Shown piece by piece: positions 1 to 5,397 of a stretch of 5,398 nt of DNA. The first letter of the stretch is position 1. Every line of letters begins with the position of its first letter. Position numbers and translations under genes: made by a program. Location: the NCBI GenBank assembly GCA_050330055.1, contig JBHJOF010000404.1:1-5398 (forward strand), given 5' to 3'. The notes beneath the pieces were generated by a model that did not search any database, had not been told where the DNA came from, and was given only the letters and a program-made list of their open reading frames with translations. Source of the DNA: JBHJOF01 sp050330055. GTDB lineage: Bacteria; Pseudomonadota; Alphaproteobacteria; Kiloniellales; JAKSDN01.

Positions 1-2
1 CC

Positions 3-413
3 CAGGCGCTCGGCGTGGCGCGCGAAGGCTGCGGCCTGTCCAAGCAGGCCTGGAACATCGCCGGCAAGATTCGCGAGCTCGACGAGAGCCTGGCACCGGA
101 GGACCAGGAGCGCGTGCGCGAGGTCCATCCTGAGCTGGTCTTCCACCGCCTCAACGGCTGGCGCCCGCTGCCGCCCAAGCGCAGTGCCGAGGGCCAGCAA
201 CAACGACTCGCTCTGTTACGCGACGCCGGTCTTACCGGCCTCGAGCCCTGGCTCGACCACTTCCCGCGCAAGCTGGCGGCGCGCGACGACGTGATCGACG
301 CCGCCGCCTGCGCCCTCGCGGCCAGGCGCATCCTGCAGGGCCAGGGAGAGCGCCTGCCGCCCGGCGAGCCGCCGCGCGACGCGCGCGGGCTGCGTATGGA
401 GATCTGGTACTAA
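3..413 (+). CDS. DUF429 family protein (predicted RNase H-fold nuclease), 5'-truncated by window edge
   Basis: This is the C-terminal part (about 136 residues) of a DUF429 protein (COG4923). That family usually runs to roughly 230-260 residues and is predicted to have an RNase H-like fold; no biochemical role is firmly established. The reading frame is open from the first bases (Q-A-L-G-V-A-R-E...), so the GTG at 15 is probably internal and the true start lies left of the window. Family hallmarks visible: LSKQAWNI followed by KIRELD, EVHPELVF with a following LNG, the DDVIDAAACALAARR helix near the C-terminus, and the terminal RGLRMEIWY. The TAA stop overlaps by two bases the stop of the convergent TetR gene. 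The family assignment is confident from motif order; the nuclease activity is only a fold-based prediction. Confidence 0.88.
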   Translation, partial: QALGVAREGCGLSKQAWNIAGKIRELDESLAPEDQERVREVHPELVFHRLNGWRPLPPKRSAEGQQQRLALLRDAGLTGLEPWLDHFPRKLAARDDVIDAAACALAARRILQGQGERLPPGEPPRDARGLRMEIWY

Positions 414-979
414 GAGGACACGGCGTGGCGGCGCGGCCGCGCCCCGAAGCTCTCGGCGAAAAGCTGGCGCACCACGGCTTTCGCCTGGTTGCTGGCCGCC
501 GCGGCGCCGAGATGGGAAGCGGCCGCGGTCACGCCCTCGTGGAGCAAGAACAGCGGCGGCAGAAGCGTGCGCTGGGACGCCGGGAGGCGCCGGGCGATCT
601 CAGCACGCACGCCCTGCTTGTTGCGCTCGACCTCGGCATGAATGGCGGTGCTCTCCGGATGCGAGGCCAGGGCCTGCACGAAGAGACAGCCGCGGGTGCC
701 CTGCTGCGCCATCCAGCTCTCGAGTCGGTCGAAGAGATGAAGCATGGCGCGCTGGCCAGGCTGCGCCGGTTGGCCTTCGCGCAGATGCTCCAGATAGAGC
801 GCGTGGCGATGGGCCAGCGCCCCGACGATCATCGCCTCGCGCGAGGGATAGTGCTTATAGAGCGTGCGGATGCTGACATCGGCGGCTTCCCGGATGGCCT
901 CGACCCCGGGCTCGGCGAAGCCGCGCTCGGCGAACAGCCGGCTCGCCGCCGCGGCGATCTTGATCTTGGTGGTGGACAT
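410..979 (-). CDS. TetR/AcrR family transcriptional repressor
   Basis: This encodes a 189-residue TetR-family regulator, a normal length. Residues 1-55 form the DNA-binding domain: IAAAASRLFAERGF is helix 1, VEAIREAADVSIRTLYKHYPSRE is the helix-turn-helix with the characteristic TLYKHYPS(R/K)E recognition segment. The C-terminal ligand and dimerisation domain contains RGCLFVQA (residues 96-103) with the only cysteine, C98; an xGCLF segment occurs in TetR subfamilies related to LmrA/YxaF, though I cannot place it exactly. The ATG at 979 is chosen because helix 1 begins a few residues later. No Shine-Dalgarno sequence precedes it and a TATACT box lies only 8 bases upstream, suggesting a leaderless mRNA. 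It is divergent from the M24 gene and a palindrome lies between them, so it probably represses both itself and the M24/MDR operon. The ligand is unknown. Confidence 0.93.
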   Translation of the reverse strand: MSTTKIKIAAAASRLFAERGFAEPGVEAIREAADVSIRTLYKHYPSREAMIVGALAHRHALYLEHLREGQPAQPGQRAMLHLFDRLESWMAQQGTRGCLFVQALASHPESTAIHAEVERNKQGVRAEIARRLPASQRTLLPPLFLLHEGVTAAASHLGAAAASNQAKAVVRQLFAESFGARPRRHAVSS

Positions 980-987
980 GGGCTATG

Positions 988-993
988 AGTATA
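988..993 (-). promoter_or_regulatory. candidate -10 box for the TetR gene
   Basis: On the minus strand this reads TATACT, five of six matches to TATAAT. Its downstream edge is 8 bases from the ATG at 979, so transcription would begin within a few bases of the start codon. No good -35 hexamer is visible at 16-18 bases spacing. It overlaps the palindrome at 989-1006. Confidence 0.35.
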
Positions 994-1006
994 GTGATCG
1001 CTCTAC
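989..1006. promoter_or_regulatory. candidate TetR operator (imperfect palindrome)
   Basis: The 18-base sequence GTATAGTGATCGCTCTAC is an inverted repeat centred on GATC, with 7 of 9 base pairs symmetric. It lies in the 65-bp gap between the divergent TetR and M24 genes. Length, symmetry and location are typical of TetR-family operators. It overlaps the best -10 box for the TetR gene, which fits autorepression. Binding is inferred. Confidence 0.55.
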
Positions 1007-1035
1007 CTTGGGCCATCGGTCGAAAATAGCCTGTC

Positions 1036-1040
1036 GGAGG
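1036..1040 (+). promoter_or_regulatory. Shine-Dalgarno site deciding the M24 GTG start
   Basis: GGAGG is followed by a 4-base spacer and then GTG at 1045. No other in-frame start lies close by; the next Met is well inside the N-terminal domain. This supports the GTG start although the spacer is short. Confidence 0.5.
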
Positions 1041-1044
1041 CCGG

Positions 1045-2265
1045 GTGTCCGAAGAAACCATCAAGCAGCGCGCCGCCAGAGGCATTGATTTCCGTGCTCT
1101 GCGCCGCTACCGCCTGGCGCGGGTGCAGGAGCAGCTTCAACAGAGCAAGCTCGGAGCCGTCCTTCTCTTCGAGCCCCAGAACATCCGCTATGCCACCGAC
1201 CTGACCAATGCCAATCTGATATGGAGCTTCTATACGCCGGTTCGCTATGCCTTCGTGCCGGCAGACGGGCTGCCGATCATGTTCGAATACGCGCTGGACA
1301 CCTGCCCGCATTCGGCCAGCGAACTGGAGTTCGTCGCGGAGGTCCGGCCGGCCCTCTCCTTCGCCAGCTTTTACAGGCTCGACGGCAAAGCCCCGGTCAT
1401 AGACGCCTGGTGCGCGGAGATCGGAGAGTTGATGCGCGCCCACTGCGGCGACTCCCGGCGCCTGGCAATCGATGCGCTCGCGCCGACCGCCTGCGCGGCG
1501 CTGATCGGCAGAGGCTTCGAGATACTCGACGGCGACGGGCTCATGGCTCGCGCGCGGCTTATCAAGTCCAGCGAGGAGATCAAGTGCCTCCGGGCCGCAG
1601 TGCAGGTGGCCAACCTGGCAGCTCGACGACTCCGCGAGACGCTGCGGCCCGGCCTCACGGAGCAGCAGCTCTGGGCCGTGCTGCACGCCACCAACATCGA
1701 GCAGGGCGGCGAGTGGATCGAAACCCGCTTGCTGACCTCGGGGAGCCGCACCAACCCGTGGTACCAGCCCGCCAGCGACAAGGCGATCGAAGCGGGCGAG
1801 CTCGTGGTGTTCGACAGCGACATGGTGGGGCCGTTCGGCTATGTCGGCGATATTTCGCGCGCCTATCTTTGTGGCGACAGCCCGACGGACGATCAGAAGC
1901 GCTCTTACCGCATCGCCTATGACACCCTGCACCACAACCTGAACCTGCTGAAGCCGGGCGTCAGTTTCCGCCAGATCGCCGAACGGAGCTTCGCACCACC
2001 GGAAGCCTTTCGCGCTACTCAGGAAGCCGTCGGACATGGCGTTGGGCTGCAGATCGAATTTCCCTTGCTGTGTCAGCGCGGGGAACTGGATCGTATGCCC
2101 TATCCGGACATGACCCTCGAGCCCGGCATGGTGATCTGCGCGGAAGCCTATGCCGGCGAGGCCGGCGGCGCGGAAGGTGTGAAGCTGGAGCAGCAGTTGG
2201 TGATCACGGCCTCCGGTCACGAGATCCTGACCGACCTGCCGTTCGAAGACACTTTGCTGAACTAG
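1045..2265 (+). CDS. M24-family (creatinase/prolidase fold) metalloenzyme, DddP-like but lacking the lyase base
   Basis: This is a 406-residue protein with the two-domain creatinase/aminopeptidase P layout: an N-terminal creatinase domain (about 17-170, with EPQNIRYATDL) and a C-terminal pita-bread domain (about 178-400). All five standard metal ligands are present: D257 in FDSDMVG, D269 in GDISR, H331 in GHGVG, E367 in CAEAYAG and E382 in KLEQQ. D259 forms a DxD with D257. The intervals D257-D269 (12) and E367-E382 (15) match those I recall for DddP, the M24-fold DMSP lyase (D295, D297, D307, H371, E406, E421), as does the 'YPLEPGM'-like segment before E367. However, DddP's proposed catalytic base D377 corresponds here to I337, so DMSP lyase activity is unlikely. 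The canonical prolidase second His after HGxGL (as in VHE) is also missing (HGVGLQIEFP). Alternatives are a C-N hydrolase or another lyase of the creatinase group. It is first in a probable operon with the MDR gene under TetR control. There is no signal peptide, so it is cytoplasmic. Confidence 0.9.
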   Translation: MSEETIKQRAARGIDFRALRRYRLARVQEQLQQSKLGAVLLFEPQNIRYATDLTNANLIWSFYTPVRYAFVPADGLPIMFEYALDTCPHSASELEFVAEVRPALSFASFYRLDGKAPVIDAWCAEIGELMRAHCGDSRRLAIDALAPTACAALIGRGFEILDGDGLMARARLIKSSEEIKCLRAAVQVANLAARRLRETLRPGLTEQQLWAVLHATNIEQGGEWIETRLLTSGSRTNPWYQPASDKAIEAGELVVFDSDMVGPFGYVGDISRAYLCGDSPTDDQKRSYRIAYDTLHHNLNLLKPGVSFRQIAERSFAPPEAFRATQEAVGHGVGLQIEFPLLCQRGELDRMPYPDMTLEPGMVICAEAYAGEAGGAEGVKLEQQLVITASGHEILTDLPFEDTLLN

Positions 2266-2286
2266 GCCTGGCCGAGCCTCCCGGAG

Positions 2287-2294
2287 AAAGGTGG
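2287..2294 (+). promoter_or_regulatory. Shine-Dalgarno site deciding the MDR start
   Basis: AAAGGTGG matches the ideal AAAGGAGG at 7 of 8 positions and sits 5 bases before GTG at 2300. It overlaps the alternative GTG at 2291, which has only GGAGA at 3 bases spacing, so 2300 is preferred. Confidence 0.5.
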
Positions 2295-2299
2295 AAACC

Positions 2300-3406
2300 G
2301 TGTCGCATCGTTCCGAGATTCCAAAGACCATGACGGCGGTGCTGCTGACCGGCCATGGCGGATTGGACAAGCTCGAATACCGGACCGACGTTCCAACGCC
2401 GGCTCAGGGGGTGGGCGAGGTCTTGATTGAAGTGGCAGCCGCGGGCATCAACAACACCGACATCAATACACGCATCGCCTGGTACTCCAAGGCGGTAAGG
2501 ACCGATACCAACGCAGGCGCCGCAGACGGCTTTGCCTCGGCCGACGGCCACGACGGCACCTGGTCCGGCGCGGCCATGAGCTTCCCGCGCATCCAGGGTG
2601 CAGACTGTTGCGGACGGATTGTCGCAGTGGGCAACGGCGTCTCCCCTTCGCGCGCCGGCGAGCGGGTCCTGGTCCGCTCCTTGATGCACAATCCCGACGA
2701 CGACCGCCCCTTCGCTTCCTGGACCTTCGGCTCGGAATGCGACGGCGGCTTCGCCCAATACGCCAAAGCCCCGGCGCGCGAAGCCTATAAGGTCGAGAGC
2801 GACTGGTCCGACTCCGAGCTGGCCTCGATCCCCTGCGCCTATTCGACTGCCGAGGGTCTGCTGCATCGCGCGGGTTTAGGCGCCGAGCGGGTGCTGGTCA
2901 CCGGCGCCTCCGGCGGGGTCGGCTCGGCGGCGGTGCAACTTGCCAGGCGGCGCGGCGCGCGGGTGACGGCGGTTTGCGGCACCGACAAGGCTGCCGCCGT
3001 GCAAGCGCTCGGCGCCGAGCGCATGCTGGCGCGCGACGCCGATCCAGTCGAGGCGCTGGGCACGGAGTCGATCGACGTGGTGGTCGATCTGGTCGGCGGT
3101 CCGCAGTGGCCGCGCCTGCTGGACCTCCTGGTGCGCGGCGGGCGCTATGCCACCGCCGGGGCGATCGCCGGCCCGATCGTCGAGCTCGACCTGCGCACAC
3201 TGTACTTGAAGGACCTCAGCATTTTCGGCTGCACATATCAGGACGAGGTCGTGTTCGAGAACCTCGTCGGTTACATCGAGCGAAACGAAATCCGCCCCGT
3301 CGTCGCCAAGACCTACCCGCTAAGCGAAATCGCCACGGCGCAGCGGGACTTCGTGGCGAAGCGCCACACCGGTAAGCTGGTCCTGATTCCGCCCTCCGTC
3401 CAGTAA
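2300..3406 (+). CDS. MDR-superfamily oxidoreductase (zinc-independent, quinone oxidoreductase-like alcohol dehydrogenase family)
   Basis: This is a 368-residue medium-chain dehydrogenase/reductase, predicted to reduce or oxidise a small substrate with NAD(P)H in the cytoplasm. The N-terminal GroES-like domain has VGEVLIEVAAAGINNTDINTR (part, about 38-58) and GADCCGRIVAVG (100-111). The Rossmann domain opens with VTGASGGVG (200-208), followed by AAVQLARRRGARV. The catalytic zinc ligands of classical alcohol dehydrogenases are absent: Asn replaces the first Cys (NNTD) and GAD replaces GHE. It should therefore act as a zinc-less quinone oxidoreductase- or enoyl reductase-type enzyme. An insert of about 35 residues (62-96, Gly/Ala/Asp-rich, with DGTWSGAAMSFPR) makes it longer than typical 325-residue quinone oxidoreductases. 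GTG 2300 is chosen by its ribosome-binding site; GTG 2291 and ATG 2330 are alternatives, the last keeping MTAVLL as N-terminus. It lies 34 bp after the M24 gene with no terminator, so it is probably co-transcribed. The substrate is unknown. Confidence 0.9.
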   Translation: MSHRSEIPKTMTAVLLTGHGGLDKLEYRTDVPTPAQGVGEVLIEVAAAGINNTDINTRIAWYSKAVRTDTNAGAADGFASADGHDGTWSGAAMSFPRIQGADCCGRIVAVGNGVSPSRAGERVLVRSLMHNPDDDRPFASWTFGSECDGGFAQYAKAPAREAYKVESDWSDSELASIPCAYSTAEGLLHRAGLGAERVLVTGASGGVGSAAVQLARRRGARVTAVCGTDKAAAVQALGAERMLARDADPVEALGTESIDVVVDLVGGPQWPRLLDLLVRGGRYATAGAIAGPIVELDLRTLYLKDLSIFGCTYQDEVVFENLVGYIERNEIRPVVAKTYPLSEIATAQRDFVAKRHTGKLVLIPPSVQ

Positions 3407-3430
3407 TACGCCGTCTCGACACCAGAGACT

Positions 3431-3586
3431 CATGGCCCATCCTTCGAGACGCGTTCTTCGAACGCTCCTCAGGATGAGGAATGGCGCTCTATATCGACTG
3501 CCTACTACCTCATGCTGAGGAGCCGCGAGTCCGCAGGAGCGGGCCTCCGCCCGCAAGCGGCGTCTCGCGCGCGAGGCAGGCGGCCC
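3431..3586. repeat. dispersed palindromic repeat, two facing hairpins (Rhizobiales-type)
   Basis: The left hairpin spans 3438-3476. CATCCT (3438-3443) pairs with AGGATG (3471-3476); GCGTTC (3451-3456) pairs with GAACGC (3460-3465) around a TTC loop; an unpaired TCGAGAC/TCCTC bulge lies between. The right hairpin starts with CCTCATGCTGAGGAGC (3508-3523) and closes through GCGTCTCG (3559-3566), with nested pairing of GCCGC (3522-3526) and GCGGC (3557-3561). The CTGAGGAGC and GCGTCTCG pieces are inverted relatives of the left hairpin's GAGACGC and GCTCCTCAG. From memory, this CATCCTTCGAGACGC/GCTCCTCAGGATGAGG motif recurs in intergenic DNA of Bradyrhizobium-type genomes. Its presence is read directly; the family membership is recollection and needs a copy count in the host genome. 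Confidence 0.6.
3539..3554. repeat. GC-rich hairpin inside the right arm of the repeat
   Basis: GCGGGC (3539-3544) pairs perfectly with GCCCGC (3549-3554) around a 4-base CTCC loop. It is nested inside the GCCGC/GCGGC stem (3522-3526 with 3557-3561). No T-run follows on either strand, so it is not a canonical intrinsic terminator, but it could block transcription or protect an mRNA end. Confidence 0.55.
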
Positions 3587-3648
3587 CAACGGACCAGGGG
3601 GCCGCCAAGCATGGGAGCCCGGTCATGAGTATCGGGATTTGGTATGAG

Positions 3649-4338
3649 TCATAAACTGTCGTAGAGGGAGTCGAGGGAATCCCGGTCGAAGAAGAAGGTA
3701 ATGGAGCGCCGGCAGATCCAAATGTCGGCGCTCTCACCCCGCAGCAGTGACACGGCGCGCTTCGTATCCAGGATGCCGCCGCCGTAGAGGCGATTGGCGA
3801 TGTTGAGGATGCCGCTGCGGTGCATGGCTTGCGTGCCGCTGCCGCAGGCGTCCTTGACGACGAAGGCGTGGATGTCGTGCTGTACGGCGTCCATGACGGT
3901 CATCAGCACGCAGGCTTCGGTCCAGACTCCGCAGACCAGCAGATGGTCGATGCCGGCGTCCGCCAGGTGGCGCTTCAAGTCGCCGGTGTGAAAGCACGAC
4001 GAGCGCGACTTCTCGAAGACCCGGTCTTCCGGCCGTGGCGCCACCTCCGGGCAGATCGCGACGCCCATGCCGCTGCGGTCGGCATACATCGGGCGGCCGG
4101 CAAAGAGCGCCGCTTCCAGGGGCGGCGTATCGCTACCGTCCTCGCTGCGCAGGTACTGGGCGTAGATGACCGGCACGACCGCTGCGCGCGCGGCGGCGAT
4201 GATAGAAGCGGCGTTGCTCAGCACCGCCTCAAAGCCATCCACCAGATGGTCGTGATCGATGCGATGCTCTTCCTGCAGATCGATGACCAGCACCGCGAGC
4301 CGATCGAGCGGAAGCACCGTCGCCGCACTGTCATTCAT
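3649..4338 (-). CDS. isochorismatase-like cysteine hydrolase
   Basis: With ATG at 4338 this is a 229-residue cytoplasmic enzyme of the isochorismatase-like superfamily, whose members include N-carbamoylsarcosine amidase, nicotinamidase, biuret hydrolase and RutB. The Asp-Lys-Cys triad is visible: Asp in LVIDLQ (residue 20), Lys in FEKSRSSCF (110), and Cys in CGVWTEACV (143), with the preceding V-W at the usual cis-peptide position. An intact triad argues for C-N amide hydrolysis rather than enol-ether hydrolysis by true isochorismatases, but the substrate cannot be read. A TTG three codons upstream (4347) is possible; neither start has a strong ribosome-binding site. A small inverted repeat, AACC-CAAA-GGTT (4346-4357), lies just upstream. 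It converges on the M24/MDR operon. The C-terminus after about residue 205 is a tail containing ITFFFDRDSLDSLYDSL with no recognised motif. Confidence 0.9.
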   Translation of the reverse strand: MNDSAATVLPLDRLAVLVIDLQEEHRIDHDHLVDGFEAVLSNAASIIAAARAAVVPVIYAQYLRSEDGSDTPPLEAALFAGRPMYADRSGMGVAICPEVAPRPEDRVFEKSRSSCFHTGDLKRHLADAGIDHLLVCGVWTEACVLMTVMDAVQHDIHAFVVKDACGSGTQAMHRSGILNIANRLYGGGILDTKRAVSLLRGESADIWICRRSITFFFDRDSLDSLYDSL

Positions 4339-4422
4339 GCTTGGCAACCCAAAGGTTTCTTGTCTGGAGGGAGCGGCGGTGCCGGTCGGCGCAGCAACGC
4401 TTGGGCGGGCCGGCCAGACCGC

Positions 4423-5229
4423 TCAGCCGCCGGTCGCCTCCTCCAGGCGCAGGGTGAAGACGAAGTGGGAATCGAGGCCGCCGGCGACGATGGTGTTGTC
4501 GCCCATCTGCAGGGCCTCGCGGTCGCGGCTCATGGCCTCGTGCAGGGCGACGCCGTTGAGCTGGGTGCCGAGGTGGCTGCCCAGATCGCGCACCATCAGC
4601 TGGTCGCCGGAGCGCTCGATGGCGAAATGCAGGCGCGACAGGCGGTAGGGCTTCATGTCGAGCAGCGCCAGGTTGACGCGGGTCGAGGGCACGTCCTCGT
4701 TTGGCGCCGGCTTGCGCCCGACCAGGTAGGGAAGCTGATCGATCTCCAGGCCGTCCTCGGAGACCTGGCCGCTGACCCGCTCGTCGCCGGGAAAGAGAGT
4801 CAGCATCGGCAGGCCAACGTCGAGCTGCGCCGGCGCGGGCGCGCCGCGCCCCGGCGGCACGTTGGCCCCGGTCACCACGCCGGCGGCGTCGGCCAGCATC
4901 TGGTCGGCCATGCGCAGACGCTCACTCAGGCGCACGATCAGTCCGTAGGACAGCTCCTTGTCCTCGCTGATCATGCGGAAGAAGTCGTCCTTGGCGATCT
5001 TCTCCGCGGTCACCGAATCGACGGCGCGCACCGTGGCGCTGCGGCGGCGCTGCTCGACCACCGCCATCTCGCCGACGAACTCGCCGGGCCCGACGACGCC
5101 CAGCACCACGGCGCTGTCGCCCAGCTCGCGCACCACCTCGACGTGGCCCGAGAGGACGCGGCAGACGTACTCGCCGGGCTCGCCCTGGCGCAGGATGACC
5201 TCGCCCTTGCTGTAGTGGAACTGCTGCAT
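4423..5229 (-). CDS. cyclic nucleotide-binding domain + FHA domain signalling protein
   Basis: This 268-residue protein fuses two sensory domains. Residues about 4-110 are a Crp/PKA-type cyclic nucleotide-binding fold: FHYSKGEVILRQGEPG, the VLSGHVEVV strand, and a phosphate-binding cassette GEFVGEMAVVEQRRRSATVRA (split at 49-60 and 61-69) with the key Glu (E54) and Arg (R63). Residues 112-140 are an Ala/Gly/Pro-rich linker. Residues about 165-262 are an FHA domain: GR (171-172), the SRLH motif (198-201), DLGSHLGT (215-222) and NG (225-226). There is no Crp helix-turn-helix, so it is probably not a transcription factor but couples cyclic-nucleotide status to phosphothreonine recognition. ATG 5229 is chosen because GAGGA precedes it by 9 bases and the domain starts at once; ATG 5277 would add 16 unconserved-looking residues without a ribosome-binding site. 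No kinase or phosphatase partner is in the window. Confidence 0.88.
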   Translation of the reverse strand: MQQFHYSKGEVILRQGEPGEYVCRVLSGHVEVVRELGDSAVVLGVVGPGEFVGEMAVVEQRRRSATVRAVDSVTAEKIAKDDFFRMISEDKELSYGLIVRLSERLRMADQMLADAAGVVTGANVPPGRGAPAPAQLDVGLPMLTLFPGDERVSGQVSEDGLEIDQLPYLVGRKPAPNEDVPSTRVNLALLDMKPYRLSRLHFAIERSGDQLMVRDLGSHLGTQLNGVALHEAMSRDREALQMGDNTIVAGGLDSHFVFTLRLEEATGG

Positions 5230-5238
5230 CCTCTGCCG

Positions 5239-5243
5239 TCCTC
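5239..5243 (-). promoter_or_regulatory. Shine-Dalgarno site deciding the cNMP-FHA start
   Basis: On the minus strand this reads GAGGA, 9 bases before ATG 5229. The upstream in-frame ATG at 5277 has no comparable site, so the shorter product is preferred. Confidence 0.45.
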
Positions 5244-5328
5244 GCGCTGTGGGGTTGCCGTTGTAGAGGCCTAGCATGCCGGTGTTACAGGCTTTCGCCC
5301 CGACTGGCCAGCCCTCGGTCCTGCACTC

Positions 5329-5397
5329 CTATGCCGGCCTCCGCCGCAGCCGGCGATCGACCTTGTGGCCGAGCCGCAGCACGATCTCCGGCAGCGC
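5329..5397 (-). CDS. possible C-terminal tail of an unidentified protein, cut by window edge
   Basis: On the minus strand one frame entering from the right edge reads ALPEIVLRLGHKVDRRLRRRPA and ends at TAG (5329-5331). A basic, arginine-rich C-terminus of this kind is common in real proteins, and the same-strand cNMP-FHA gene begins 99 bases further on, so it may be the upstream neighbour. A second minus-strand frame is also open through this stretch, ending at a TAA nearer 5285, so the call is tentative. Twenty-two residues are too few to name a family. Confidence 0.3.
   Translation of the reverse strand, partial: ALPEIVLRLGHKVDRRLRRRPA

Larger units (their letters stand above)
3407..3648. 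other. convergent intergenic region carrying palindromic repeat
   Basis: These 242 bases separate the convergent MDR and cysteine hydrolase genes. The left edge has a weak hairpin (GTCTC 3413-3417 with GAGAC 3425-3429, 7-base loop) with no T-run. The middle is the palindromic repeat listed separately. The right part (about 3590-3648) contains two copies of ATGAGT (3624-3629 and 3644-3649) and no recognisable gene. No classic intrinsic terminator is visible, so the repeat hairpins may serve as the transcription end in both directions. Confidence 0.6.

Noticed and set aside
425..988. Plus-strand open frame opposite the TetR gene
   Set aside because: The minus strand encodes a textbook TetR helix-turn-helix; the plus-strand translation is unstructured Arg/Ala/Gly-rich shadow sequence.
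1045..2265. Naming the M24 gene dddP (DMSP lyase) or doeA (ectoine hydrolase)
   Set aside because: The residue at the DddP base position is Ile, not Asp, and the metal ligands are complete, unlike my recollection of DoeA; a specific symbol would be unsupported.
1003..2370. Minus-strand open frame of about 455 codons antisense to the M24 gene
   Set aside because: It is the complement of a gene with a full set of metal ligands; the translation shows no domain and spans the divergent promoter region.
3407..3648. CRISPR array or tRNA in the convergent intergenic region
   Set aside because: The repeats are inverted hairpins, not evenly spaced direct repeats, and no cloverleaf or T-loop GTTCRANYC motif in a tRNA context is visible.
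4339..4422. Terminator between the cNMP-FHA and hydrolase genes
   Set aside because: The 84-bp gap contains GC palindromes such as GGCCGGCC but no stem-loop followed by a T-run on the minus strand.
3820..5274. Long plus-strand open frame of about 484 codons across the hydrolase and cNMP-FHA genes
   Set aside because: It is antisense to two genes with clear domains and motifs, its composition is the low-complexity His/Ala/Gly/Arg type expected from the reverse strand of GC-rich coding DNA, and no family is recognisable.
5230..5277. N-terminal extension of the cNMP-FHA protein to ATG 5277
   Set aside because: It would add LGLYNGNPTARGRQR before the domain with no ribosome-binding site, whereas ATG 5229 has GAGGA at a good distance.
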